Positions 14,236 through 23,955 of a stretch of DNA of 64,000 nt are shown one piece after another. Position 1 is the first letter of the stretch. Every line of letters begins with the position of its first letter. The position numbers were made by a program, and so were the translations under genes. Source of the DNA: Porticoccaceae bacterium (lineage in GTDB: Bacteria; Pseudomonadota; Gammaproteobacteria; Pseudomonadales; Porticoccaceae); NCBI GenBank assembly GCA_029242085.1, contig JAQWUP010000029.1, positions 51,974 to 115,973 on the forward strand, given 5' to 3'. The notes beneath the pieces were generated by a model. It was given only the letters and a program-made list of their open reading frames with translations, ran no database searches and had not been told where the DNA came from.

Positions 14236-15157
14236 AAACCTCAGCCAGTATCTCTCCAGCCCCCTGAGCCAATAATTGCTCCGCTAATTCAATACCTAGG
14301 GCCTCTGCGTTGCCTCGCGGGCCCTGCAGTTCAGCCCGCAATAGGGTAGCACCATCAATACTGCCCACCAGTCCACGCAGACCCAGTGTTTGGCCACTGG
14401 CATCAAGCTCCGCAAAACAGGCAATGGGCACCTGACAGCCGCCCTGCAAATGACGATTTACTGCTCGCTCTGCAATAACACAGCTGGCTGTATCATTATT
14501 GTGCAGTGGCGCCAGCAGCTCTCGGGTAGCAGTATCCTCAGCTCTACACTCAATACCGACCGCACCCTGGCCACCGGCTGGAAGCGACAAGTTAGAGTCT
14601 AAAGCGCTGGCAATTCGATCCTTCATGCCGAGACGAATCAGTCCGGCGCTGGCCAAAATAATGGCCTGATATTCACCCGCATCTAGTTTGGCTAGCCGAG
14701 TATTAACATTGCCTCGCAGCTCTTTAATCTGCAGATGTGGGAAATGGGCGCGCACCTGACATTGGCGACGCAGACTGGAGGTACCAACAACTGCGCCATC
14801 CGGTAATCCCTCGAGGCTCTGATAGTCATTGGATACAAACGCATCCAGAGGATTTTCGCGCTCACAGATAACCGCTAAATCGAGACCAGGTGGGAATTCC
14901 ATTGGCACATCTTTCATTGAATGCACTGCTATATCAGCCCTGCCATCCAGCATGGCCACCTCAAGCTCTTTTACAAACAAGCCCTTGCCGCCGATTTTAG
15001 CCAGAGGCGTATCCGAAAGGATATCGCCTTTAGTCGTCATGGCAACCAACTCAACAGCAAGATCTGTATGGTGTTTAAGCAGCTGCGCTTTCACAAATTC
15101 GGCCTGCCAAAGCGCCAGAGGGCTTTTGCGCGTAGCGATTCGGAGAATACGGGACAC
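14225..15157 (-). CDS. hemC: hydroxymethylbilane synthase
   Basis: 310 aa; [33 protein letters not shown] motifs. Confidence 0.98.
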   Translation of the reverse strand: MSRILRIATRKSPLALWQAEFVKAQLLKHHTDLAVELVAMTTKGDILSDTPLAKIGGKGLFVKELEVAMLDGRADIAVHSMKDVPMEFPPGLDLAVICERENPLDAFVSNDYQSLEGLPDGAVVGTSSLRRQCQVRAHFPHLQIKELRGNVNTRLAKLDAGEYQAIILASAGLIRLGMKDRIASALDSNLSLPAGGQGAVGIECRAEDTATRELLAPLHNNDTASCVIAERAVNRHLQGGCQVPIACFAELDASGQTLGLRGLVGSIDGATLLRAELQGPRGNAEALGIELAEQLLAQGAGEILAEVYGS

Positions 15158-15213
15158 GAAGGTAACCTGTGGTAATTTTTAAAGCGCCATTATCGACGAT
15201 TTATAAGCTGTTG

Positions 15214-15900
15214 TCAGAGTTGCGAGGTTAATTTACGCAATTTTGGCTCAAGGCGGCGACTAATTTCCGGCTGAATGTCAATATCTTTGAGGGCAGCTCT
15301 GATACATCCATCATCACGCCTGATGCTCTGAAGAGCATCTTTGGCGACTAACGCATTGCGATGAATTCTGACAAACAGATGTGCAAACTCCTGCTCCAGG
15401 CCTTTGAGTGTTTCATTGATAATAAAGTCAGTGTCCGCAGTATAGACCCTGACGTACTTCTGATCTGCTTTTAGCAGCCCGATCTGCTCAACCGGAACAG
15501 AATCGACACCTTGATAAGAATAGGCGTAAAGATGTGAGCGAGCGCCGGCAGCCATCGCCCTGCGCTGGCTATGCACAGCTTTACAAGCAATTAATATGGC
15601 GTCAACTAAGCTGTCTTTTTGCGAGCCAGAGTCAAGTTGATCGAGGGTCGGGCAAAATACGACAACAGGATTAGATTCAGCTCGATTAAAGAACTGCGGG
15701 AATGAGTTCCTGTCCATATCAAGCATAGGTGTTTTCATCAGAACAATATCTGGCGATTGCGCAGCAACCATATCTACTGCTTTTGCTCCGCTGGTCGCTT
15801 GACCGACAAAAATTATATTTTGCATCGCCGTTAACAGACGCTCCATGCGAACTCCTGCCAGCAGCTCATTATCGACGATCAATACCTTGATCATATTCAA
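15214..15900 (-). CDS. AlgR-like LytTR DNA-binding regulator with degenerate receiver domain
   Basis: 228 aa; LytTR domain LLKADQKYVRVYTADTDFIINETLKGLEQEF..FVRIHRNALVAKDAL; adjacent to hemC and argH as in pseudomonads; receiver motif reads PDIVLMKTPM (Lys at the phospho-acceptor position). Confidence 0.88.
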   Translation of the reverse strand: MNMIKVLIVDNELLAGVRMERLLTAMQNIIFVGQATSGAKAVDMVAAQSPDIVLMKTPMLDMDRNSFPQFFNRAESNPVVVFCPTLDQLDSGSQKDSLVDAILIACKAVHSQRRAMAAGARSHLYAYSYQGVDSVPVEQIGLLKADQKYVRVYTADTDFIINETLKGLEQEFAHLFVRIHRNALVAKDALQSIRRDDGCIRAALKDIDIQPEISRRLEPKLRKLTSQL

Positions 15901-16028
15901 CCCTCCATTGGTTTGGCACGACGCAGGTTACCATACCCAAATTACTGACCGAAGCATCAACTTTTCCCTGCTGAGGCCAATGATTGGCTATAATCTACTC
16001 GCAATTTAACTACTGGACCCTATCGTCG

Positions 16029-17456
16029 ATGAGCAAGACTGACAAAACTAAATCTGAACAAGTGCAAACCCAAAAGACCAATCAAGCTTGGGGCGGTCGT
16101 TTTAATGAGCCAGTGGATGAATTTGTCGCTCGGTTTACTGCATCTGTAAATTTTGATCAGCGCCTCTATCGCCAAGATATTCAGGGTTCAATCGCCCATG
16201 CAAAAATGCTTGCACAGGCTGCAGTGATCAGCACTGACGAACGCGACCAAATCATCAATGGCCTGCAAGAGATTGCCGCTGAAATAGAGAATGGCACCTT
16301 TGAATGGTCTGTGGCCCTTGAAGATGTGCATATGAATATCGAAGCTGCCCTAACCGCGCGCATCGGCAATGTGGGCAAGAAACTGCATACTGGGCGCTCG
16401 AGAAACGATCAGGTGGCAACCGATATCCGCCTTTGGCTTCGCGATCAAATTGATGAGATAAAGCCGCTTTTTACTAAGTTGCAACAGGGAATGATTGAGC
16501 TTGCAGCAGCCGAATCCGAGACCATTATGCCCGGCTTTACTCATTTGCAAACCGCCCAACCAGTGACATTTGGCCACCATTTATTGGCCTGGAATGAAAT
16601 GATTGAGCGTGACTTTGGCCGTCTCTGTGACTGTCGCGCTCGATTAAATCAGAGCCCGCTGGGCGCGGCCGCGCTAGCTGGCACCACCTACCCAATTGAT
16701 CGCGAGTACACAGCCGCTGAAATGGGCTTTGATAAGCCCACGGAGAATAGTCTGGATTCGGTCAGTGATCGTGACTTCGCGATCGAATTCTGCGCCTTTG
16801 CCAGCATGCTTATGACCCATATGTCACGCATGTCGGAAGAGCTCGTACTCTGGACCTCAGCACAGTTCCAATTTGTTAATCTGCCCGATCGCTTCTGCAC
16901 CGGCTCTTCGATCATGCCACAGAAGAAAAATCCCGATGTGCCAGAACTGGTGCGCGGTAAAACCGGTCGAGTATCCGGCCATTTGATTTCACTACTCACT
17001 CTAATGAAGTCTCAACCTCTGGCCTATAACAAAGATAACCAGGAAGACAAAGAGCCATTATTTGATACGGTCGATACAGTGCGTGACTGTCTGCGCGCCT
17101 TTGGAGACATGATCCCAGCAATTCAGTCCAATAAGGCTTCTATGTATGAAGCGGCGCGAAGAGGCTTTTCTACCGCCACTGATCTGGCCGACTATCTTGT
17201 CGGCAAGGGCATTGCGTTCCGAGACTCCCATGAGATTGTTGGTAAATCAGTTGCCTATGGTGTTGCCGAAAATAAAGATCTGTCGGAGATGAGCCTTGAG
17301 GAGTTACAGCAGTTCTCAGATCAAATTGGCGCGGATGTGTTTGATGTTCTCACGCTTGAGGGATCAGTTGCCGCGCGCAATCACGTGGGTGGCACAGCAC
17401 CAGGTCAGGTTAAAGCTGCGGCCGCACGCGCCTTAGCTGTGCTGGCGACTCGTTAG
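16029..17456 (+). CDS. argH: argininosuccinate lyase
   Basis: [16 protein letters not shown] signature; ATG 16029 preferred over ORF start 15984. Confidence 0.98.
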   Translation: MSKTDKTKSEQVQTQKTNQAWGGRFNEPVDEFVARFTASVNFDQRLYRQDIQGSIAHAKMLAQAAVISTDERDQIINGLQEIAAEIENGTFEWSVALEDVHMNIEAALTARIGNVGKKLHTGRSRNDQVATDIRLWLRDQIDEIKPLFTKLQQGMIELAAAESETIMPGFTHLQTAQPVTFGHHLLAWNEMIERDFGRLCDCRARLNQSPLGAAALAGTTYPIDREYTAAEMGFDKPTENSLDSVSDRDFAIEFCAFASMLMTHMSRMSEELVLWTSAQFQFVNLPDRFCTGSSIMPQKKNPDVPELVRGKTGRVSGHLISLLTLMKSQPLAYNKDNQEDKEPLFDTVDTVRDCLRAFGDMIPAIQSNKASMYEAARRGFSTATDLADYLVGKGIAFRDSHEIVGKSVAYGVAENKDLSEMSLEELQQFSDQIGADVFDVLTLEGSVAARNHVGGTAPGQVKAAAARALAVLATR

Positions 17457-17773
17457 AAGCCGAAGGTTACCTTCTCTGTTGACTGTGCCAGACAAGCATC
17501 AGTAAGCATGGTCGACAACAGTTCACCGCTGACTGTGTTTTTCCACTGTCCCGACTCCAGCTTAAAATGAAATCCGCCCGAGCGCGCTGCCAGCCAAATC
17601 TCACCCATTGAGGGCTGGCGCGATAGGATAATCTGCGAGCCATTAATGTCACAGGTTATGGTTAGCATCCCGGCACTGTTTTCATAGTCAATATCAGCGC
17701 CACTGTCATCAATGCTCTCTTCAATGGAAAACATTAGCTCATCGGCGATTTGATTAAATTCTGCTTCGTTCAT
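17453..17773 (-). CDS. cyaY: frataxin-like iron donor protein CyaY
   Basis: 106 aa; [37 protein letters not shown]. Confidence 0.94.
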   Translation of the reverse strand: MNEAEFNQIADELMFSIEESIDDSGADIDYENSAGMLTITCDINGSQIILSRQPSMGEIWLAARSGGFHFKLESGQWKNTVSGELLSTMLTDACLAQSTEKVTFGF

Positions 17774-17920
17774 GTTATGCCTTAAAGGTAATTGGATAGT
17801 AGGCCATTGGGGCTAGTCAATGGTCACAGGCAGTAGCCGCAAGTTTGTGCCGAGCAGTATAATTGTTTGGGCGTAATCTGCCAGTGCCGCTATACTTACA
17901 CGTTTTAACAGTGATCTAAT

Positions 17921-18079
17921 ATGTTTTCTAAAATTGTTCTCTCGAAAGCCCTGTTTATTGCTGCACTGCTCATCGGTCTTGTAATCAGTCTTGCAGGTTG
18001 CGGCAATACTGGCGACTTATATCTTCCTGAGGATGTCCCCATGACTCAGGGCAACATTACTGAAAATACAGAATCCTAA
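17921..18079 (+). CDS. lptM: small LptM/YifL-type lipoprotein (52 aa), not in the supplied ORF track
   Basis: Direct translation MFSKIVLSKALFIAALLIGLVISLAGCGNTGDLYLPEDVPMTQGNITENTES; lipobox LAGC followed by GxxGDLYLP hallmark; between cyaY and lysA. Confidence 0.92.
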   Translation: MFSKIVLSKALFIAALLIGLVISLAGCGNTGDLYLPEDVPMTQGNITENTES

Positions 18080-18080
18080 A

Positions 18081-19334
18081 ATGCACAGTACTATTTCCAC
18101 AAGAAACCAGCGCTTATTTATCGAAGATATTGCGCTAGCCGATATTGCCAATGAATTTGGCACCCCCTGTTATGTCTATAGCAAAGAGGCCATTAGCGCG
18201 AGTTTTTGTGCCTATCAGGCTGCCCTTAAAGAGCGTGATCATCTAATTTGCTACGCCGTTAAGTCCAATTCCAATATTGCTGTTTTACAAACGCTGGCGA
18301 ATCTGGGGGCGGGCTTTGATATTGTTTCGCTGGGTGAACTCGAGCGGGTACTTCTAGCTGGTGGTGACCCCAGCAAAGTTGTTTACTCCGGTGTTGCCAA
18401 AACTGCCAATGATATGCGGCGCGCGTTACAGATTGGTATCCACTGCTTTAATGTCGAGTCTGAAGCGGAGCTTGAGTTACTCAATCGCACTGCCGCTGAG
18501 CTGAGTGTCAGTGCAGCCGTATCGCTGCGAGTCAATCCGGATGTGGATGCCAAAACACATCCCTATATCTCAACCGGCTTAAAAGAAAACAAATTTGGCA
18601 TTGATATTAATTTAGCGCCAGCGGTCTACCAGCGTGCGGCCGCCATGGAGAATATTTCCGTGGTCGGTGTGGACTGCCATATTGGCTCACAGCTTACCGA
18701 AATCCAGCCATTTGTTGATGCAATGGATAGATTGCTGGTCTTGGTCGATCAGTTATCTGAGTTGGGAATCCACCTGCAGCATATAGATATCGGTGGCGGT
18801 CTGGGTGTGCGCTATCAAGATGAGGTTGCACCATCGGCGGCAGAGTATCTGGCGGCACTGTTACCTCAACTTGAAGGGCGCCACGAAACTCTGGTGCTGG
18901 AACCGGGCCGCTCAATTACCGCGAATGCCGGTGTCCTGCTAACCCAGGTCGAATATCTAAAGAGCAATGGCGAGAAGAACTTTGCCATTGTCGATGCGGC
19001 TATGAACGATATGCTACGCCCAGCGCTCTACCAGGCCTGGATGGATATTCAACCGGTCATTGACAGCGATGCAGAGACCAAGACCTACGATGTGGTTGGA
19101 CCTGTCTGCGAGACTGGAGATTTTTTGGGCAAAGACAGGCCTCTGGCGATCGCCGAAGGCGACTGCCTATGTGTTTTCTCGGCCGGTGCCTATGGGTTTG
19201 TGATGAGTTCAAATTACAATACCCGACCTCGAGCTGCAGAAATTATGGTCGATAGCGGTCAGACACATCTGGTGCGTGCTCGAGAAACCATTGAGGATCT
19301 GGTCAGAGGCGAGCAGCTTCTACCCAGTCAGTAA
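18081..19334 (+). CDS. lysA: diaminopimelate decarboxylase
   Basis: 417 aa; CYAVKSNSN PLP-Lys motif; lysA-dapF synteny. Confidence 0.98.
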   Translation: MHSTISTRNQRLFIEDIALADIANEFGTPCYVYSKEAISASFCAYQAALKERDHLICYAVKSNSNIAVLQTLANLGAGFDIVSLGELERVLLAGGDPSKVVYSGVAKTANDMRRALQIGIHCFNVESEAELELLNRTAAELSVSAAVSLRVNPDVDAKTHPYISTGLKENKFGIDINLAPAVYQRAAAMENISVVGVDCHIGSQLTEIQPFVDAMDRLLVLVDQLSELGIHLQHIDIGGGLGVRYQDEVAPSAAEYLAALLPQLEGRHETLVLEPGRSITANAGVLLTQVEYLKSNGEKNFAIVDAAMNDMLRPALYQAWMDIQPVIDSDAETKTYDVVGPVCETGDFLGKDRPLAIAEGDCLCVFSAGAYGFVMSSNYNTRPRAAEIMVDSGQTHLVRARETIEDLVRGEQLLPSQ

Positions 19335-19347
19335 CGGCTAAAATAAT

Positions 19348-20178
19348 ATGTTGATGAAATTCACCAAAATGCACGGCTTGGGTAACGACTTTGTTGTTAT
19401 TGATGCCGTGACCCAAAATGTGCGTGTAACTGCGTCGATGGCTCGACGTCTGGGCAGTCGCACCCTGGGCATTGGTTGTGACCAAATTTTGGTAGTGGAA
19501 CCTCCCTCCAAGCCAAACATTGATTTTAATTACCGAATCTTTAATCAGGATGGCGGTGAGGTTGAACAGTGCGGCAATGGCGCACGCTGTCTGGCCCGCT
19601 TTGTAAAAGATCGTCGTCTCACTGGCAAAAGCTCAATTCGGGTAAAAACCATGAATCGAGTTTTGGAGCTGCGAATTAATGCCAACCACTCAGTGTCGGT
19701 AGATATGGGTGTGCCCCTATTAGCGCCGGCGGATATTCCCTTTGAGGCTGATCAACCGGCCAATCTCTACAATATTGATATTGCAGCAAATGAGTATCAA
19801 ATTGCCGCCGTCTCCATGGGTAATCCACATGCGGTTTTGCAGGTTGAGGATGTGCAAACTGCGCCAGTCAGTGAACTGGGCCCTCAGCTGGAATGCCACG
19901 AACGATTCCCAAATCGGGTCAATGCGGGCTTTATGCAGATTCTAAATCGCCAGCAGCTCAACCTGCGAGTATTTGAGCGCGGTGCCGGTGAAACTCAGGC
20001 CTGCGGCTCTGGCGCCTGCGCCGCAGCAGTGGCAGCTATGCAGCAGGAACTGGTAGACTCATCTGTAACTGTTCACCTGACTGGTGGCGATTTAACTATT
20101 GAATGGCAGGGAGAGGGTCAGCCGTTAATCATGACTGGACCTGCCGTTACCGTTTTCCATGGACGTATAAGAATATGA
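19348..20178 (+). CDS. dapF: diaminopimelate epimerase
   Basis: MKFTKMHGLGNDFVVID, QCGNGARC, ACGSGACAA motifs; true start may be ATG 19354. Confidence 0.97.
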   Translation: MLMKFTKMHGLGNDFVVIDAVTQNVRVTASMARRLGSRTLGIGCDQILVVEPPSKPNIDFNYRIFNQDGGEVEQCGNGARCLARFVKDRRLTGKSSIRVKTMNRVLELRINANHSVSVDMGVPLLAPADIPFEADQPANLYNIDIAANEYQIAAVSMGNPHAVLQVEDVQTAPVSELGPQLECHERFPNRVNAGFMQILNRQQLNLRVFERGAGETQACGSGACAAAVAAMQQELVDSSVTVHLTGGDLTIEWQGEGQPLIMTGPAVTVFHGRIRI

Positions 20179-20855
20179 GTGAAGAAAAGCAGATTGATAC
20201 AACCGAGCAGTTAGTGCGAGATTTCCTGCAGGACAATCCAACCTTTCTTGATAAGAATCCGGATATTCTCGAAAGCCTCACCCTGCCCCACAACGCCGGT
20301 AATGCAGTATCTCTGGTTGAACGTCAGGTGGGTGTCATGCGCGATCGCAACAAGGAGATGCGCAACCGTCTCGACAATATGCTTGAGACTGCTCATGACA
20401 ATGATCTGCTATTCGAAAAAACCAAACGCCTAGTGCTGAACCTGCTGGAGGCGAAGAATCTCGCCGCGCTGGTTGAGACTCTCTATGACAGCCTCGGCAA
20501 AGACTTTGCGATTGATTTTTACAGCCTGACATTACTCGGAGATGAAGAGCAGCTTCCAGCTACCATGGCACGAGTGGCCAGTATAGAAAAAGCCAACGAG
20601 AAAGTTGGCACACTACTCAGCTCTAACCGCGCTGTGTGCGGCGTATTGCGTGAAGATGAGATGTTGTTCCTTTTTGGTGAGAAAGGCCTGCAGGTCGGTT
20701 CGGTTGCGGCCGTGCCGCTGCGCTTTAATAATCTCTATGGAATTCTAGCTGTGGGTAACAGCGACCCCAATTTTTACAAAAGCAGTATGGGCACGTTATT
20801 TTTGAGCTACATAGCGGAAGTACTCCACAGAATTCTGCCACAGTATCTTAAATAG
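20175..20855 (+). CDS. DUF484 family protein (GAF-like)
   Basis: Start ATG 20175 (MSEEKQIDTTEQLVRDFLQDNPTFLDKNPDIL); overlaps dapF end. Confidence 0.9.
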   Translation: MSEEKQIDTTEQLVRDFLQDNPTFLDKNPDILESLTLPHNAGNAVSLVERQVGVMRDRNKEMRNRLDNMLETAHDNDLLFEKTKRLVLNLLEAKNLAALVETLYDSLGKDFAIDFYSLTLLGDEEQLPATMARVASIEKANEKVGTLLSSNRAVCGVLREDEMLFLFGEKGLQVGSVAAVPLRFNNLYGILAVGNSDPNFYKSSMGTLFLSYIAEVLHRILPQYLK

Positions 20856-20902
20856 CAAATTCGCCGCGACTCAAAACAGGCCCTGTCCGGCCCTGCTGAT
20901 CT

Positions 20903-23401
20903 CTAAGATTTAGATCGCGGCTTTTTCTTTTTTCCAGTCCCTTTTTTCGCCATTGCAGTATTGCCCGAGCCCACTCTGGTTTTGCTGAGGCCAGGCTTGC
21001 GCTTCTTTGAGCCAGCCTTTTTCTTGCCCGCCGCTGCGGATTTCTTGCTCTGCTTGCCTCGACTCTTACGTTTTCTCTCATGCTCTGCCGCCATCTCTTT
21101 AGCAGTGGGAGAGGCCTTAACCTTTCTCGGGCTCTTTGAGGTGCCGCCACCATTGGTCTCAGCTTTACCTGTTTCAACCAATTCAAAATCAATTTTGCGC
21201 TCTTCCAAATTAACGCGAACCACTTTCACACTAAGCTTCTGCCCCAAACGAAATATCCGGCCGCTGCGCTCGCCCACCATACGGTGCTGGGAGGCCTCAT
21301 GGTAGTAATAGTCTTTGGGTAAGCCGGTAACATGGATCAAGCCCTCCACATAGAGGTCATCAAGCATAACGAACAGGCCAAACCCGGTAACCGCACTAAC
21401 CACACCGGTATACTGCTCGCCCACTCTGTCCATCAAGTATTCACACTTCAACCAATTGACAACATCTCGAGTGGCCTCATCGGCGCGCCGCTCTGTCACC
21501 GACAGATGCTCACCAACATTGTTCAAACGCTCAATCTCATAGGGATAGATGGCTTGCGTCGCTAAAGTGCCTGCACCTTCCACGCGCTGAACATGGGATA
21601 TTTTCTTTTTGCTTCTTATCAGGCTGCGAATCGCCCGATGGACCAGCAAATCGGCATAGCGACGAATGGGGGAGGTAAAGTGTGTGTAGGCATCAAATGC
21701 TAAACCGAAATGACCTAGATTTTCCGGCTGATAAACCGCCTGACTCATAGAGCGAAGCATAACGGTCTGAATAACTGTCGCGTCGTCACGACCTTTGATC
21801 GAGCGCAGTACTCGCTGGTAGTCCTCAGGCTGAGGATCGTCACCACCACCAAGCCCTATCCCCAACTCCCCAAGAAAATCGCGCACGGATGACAGTCGCT
21901 CTTCGCTGGGACCCTCATGAACTCTAAACAATGCGGGGATTTTCACTTTCTCTAAAAACTCTGCCGAACAAACATTGGCACATAGCATGCACTCTTCAAT
22001 AAGGCGGTGAGCCTCGGTGCGGTCAACGGGAATAATTTGACTGATCTTGCGCTGTCCATCAAACAGGATACGTGTTTCTTTAGTATCAAAATCAATGGCG
22101 CCCCGCTTGGCGCGACGACGGTGAAGCACTTTATACATATCGTGCAATGCATCGACCTGAGGCACTATCGAAGCAAATTGTTTGCGCACACCTGAGTCAT
22201 TACCCTTTTCCTTCTCGGCAATGATATGCGCCACCTGGGTATAGGTCATCCGCGCATGAGAATGCATAACGGCCTCAGAAAACTGGTAGCGAGTAATATC
22301 ACCTTCTGCGCTGACCTGCATCTCACAGACCATACAGAGTCGGTCTTCGGCGGGATTTAAAGAACATAGCCCATTGGAGAGTTTTTCTGGCAGCATGGGC
22401 ACTACATGATTGGGAAAGTACACTGAATTGCCGCGCTCAAAGGCTTCTTTATCAAGAGCCGAGCCAACACCAACGTAATGAGACACATCGGCAATAGCGA
22501 CAGTCAGGGTCCAGCCACCACGAGGCTTGGGATAGCAGTGCACCGCGTCATCGAAGTCTCGAGCATCTTCTCCATCGATCGTAATCAAAGGTGTTTTTCT
22601 GAGATCAACGCGAAATCCCGGATCCTGCACCTGATCGGGGATTGCATCAGTTTCAATCACAACTTCCTCATTCCAAATATGGGGAATGCCATAGTTGCGA
22701 ATGGACATTTCAACTTCTAATCCCGGATCCAAGTGCTCGCCCAACACCTCTGTGATATGCCCTACCGGTAAACTATTGCGTGAAGGTGGCTCAATAATAT
22801 CCACTACCACTATCTGACCGGTCTTAGCCGCACCCTGCCCATCTGCAGGTATAAGGATATCCTGGCTAATACGAGGATTATCAGCCCGCACAAAGTTAAT
22901 ACCACTCTCGCGGAAATAGCGCCCAACAATCTGCAGCGTATTGCGCTCAACCACATCTACCAGACTCCCTTCGGGACGACCCCGTCGATCCCAACCGGCA
23001 ATTCGCACTAAGACGATATCCCCGTCGAATACACGGCGCATTTGGGAACTGGAGAGATAAATATCCTGACCATCACCCTCTACTGGATGCACAAACCCAT
23101 AACCTTCAGGATGACCAATCACTCGACCTTTGACTAAATTAAGCTTGTCCAATGTCCCGTAGCCACCGCGACGATTGCGCGCCACCTGACCATCGCGCTC
23201 CATGGCACGCAGGCGTCGGCGCATAGCTTCAATCTGCTCTTCATCAGTTAGATTAAGGGCGACACAAATTTCTTCATGGGTCACAGGACCAGCACTTTCG
23301 CGCAGGTAATCGAGAACAAATTCACGACTAGGTACCGGGCGATCGTAGTTGGCCGCTTCTCGGGAGGCAAATGGGTCAAAGTTTTTGCTTTTTTTAGACA
23401 T
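20903..23401 (-). CDS. rnr: ribonuclease R
   Basis: 832 aa; cold-shock, RNB (DARDFDDAV) and S1 domains; Lys/Ser-rich C-terminal tail. Confidence 0.97.
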   Translation of the reverse strand: MSKKSKNFDPFASREAANYDRPVPSREFVLDYLRESAGPVTHEEICVALNLTDEEQIEAMRRRLRAMERDGQVARNRRGGYGTLDKLNLVKGRVIGHPEGYGFVHPVEGDGQDIYLSSSQMRRVFDGDIVLVRIAGWDRRGRPEGSLVDVVERNTLQIVGRYFRESGINFVRADNPRISQDILIPADGQGAAKTGQIVVVDIIEPPSRNSLPVGHITEVLGEHLDPGLEVEMSIRNYGIPHIWNEEVVIETDAIPDQVQDPGFRVDLRKTPLITIDGEDARDFDDAVHCYPKPRGGWTLTVAIADVSHYVGVGSALDKEAFERGNSVYFPNHVVPMLPEKLSNGLCSLNPAEDRLCMVCEMQVSAEGDITRYQFSEAVMHSHARMTYTQVAHIIAEKEKGNDSGVRKQFASIVPQVDALHDMYKVLHRRRAKRGAIDFDTKETRILFDGQRKISQIIPVDRTEAHRLIEECMLCANVCSAEFLEKVKIPALFRVHEGPSEERLSSVRDFLGELGIGLGGGDDPQPEDYQRVLRSIKGRDDATVIQTVMLRSMSQAVYQPENLGHFGLAFDAYTHFTSPIRRYADLLVHRAIRSLIRSKKKISHVQRVEGAGTLATQAIYPYEIERLNNVGEHLSVTERRADEATRDVVNWLKCEYLMDRVGEQYTGVVSAVTGFGLFVMLDDLYVEGLIHVTGLPKDYYYHEASQHRMVGERSGRIFRLGQKLSVKVVRVNLEERKIDFELVETGKAETNGGGTSKSPRKVKASPTAKEMAAEHERKRKSRGKQSKKSAAAGKKKAGSKKRKPGLSKTRVGSGNTAMAKKGTGKKKKPRSKS

Positions 23402-23560
23402 AGTTTTTTCTAGGCTGAGCGCCTGATAAATAAAGGCTTATGATCGGTAGTCTATGTCTTATATGACGGCGAGTAAAAGAAATTCGCGCAAAAGGTAACG
23501 AGTCCTGCAATCTGTATGGCTAAGAGGCTAAAGTATAGTCAGACAACCATTTAGACGGGC

Positions 23561-23585
23561 ATAAAAAAGCCCCGTAAAAACGAGG
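23561..23585 (-). terminator. intrinsic terminator (minus strand)
   Basis: Minus strand AGCCTCGTTTTTACGGGGCTTTTTTATG: 8-bp stem with one mismatch followed by U6. Confidence 0.7.
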
Positions 23586-23955
23586 CTCAAATAAAACTGG
23601 ATGGAATAACATTAAAATCTAAAGAGGGATTGACCCGCGCCTTCCATAGCGCACGACATCCTAGTCGTCTGTACTGCACAACTGGTAGCAAACGAAAGTA
23701 AAAGTAACTGAGCGAGCATCTGTCCTTTGAAGTCAACTCCCTGTCAACCGAGCTCTATAAACATCCTGTCTATCAGTACCACCTTTCTTACAGCAGTGTA
23801 GGTCTGTGTATTTTTACCAGTAAAGTCCCTGTTAAAGCTTCATGCCAAGGAGTCAACGTACATTTAAGATAAGACAGTCAGGCGAGAAAAGAAATTACAC
23901 TGACGAGTTAATACTAAAGTATTAGTTTTCACACCCGTTTTTAGACTCGTCAGCG

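Noticed and set aside
20903-21192. Lys/Ser-rich RNase R tail as a fused novel domain
   Set aside because: Basic low-complexity C-terminal tails are normal for RNase R.
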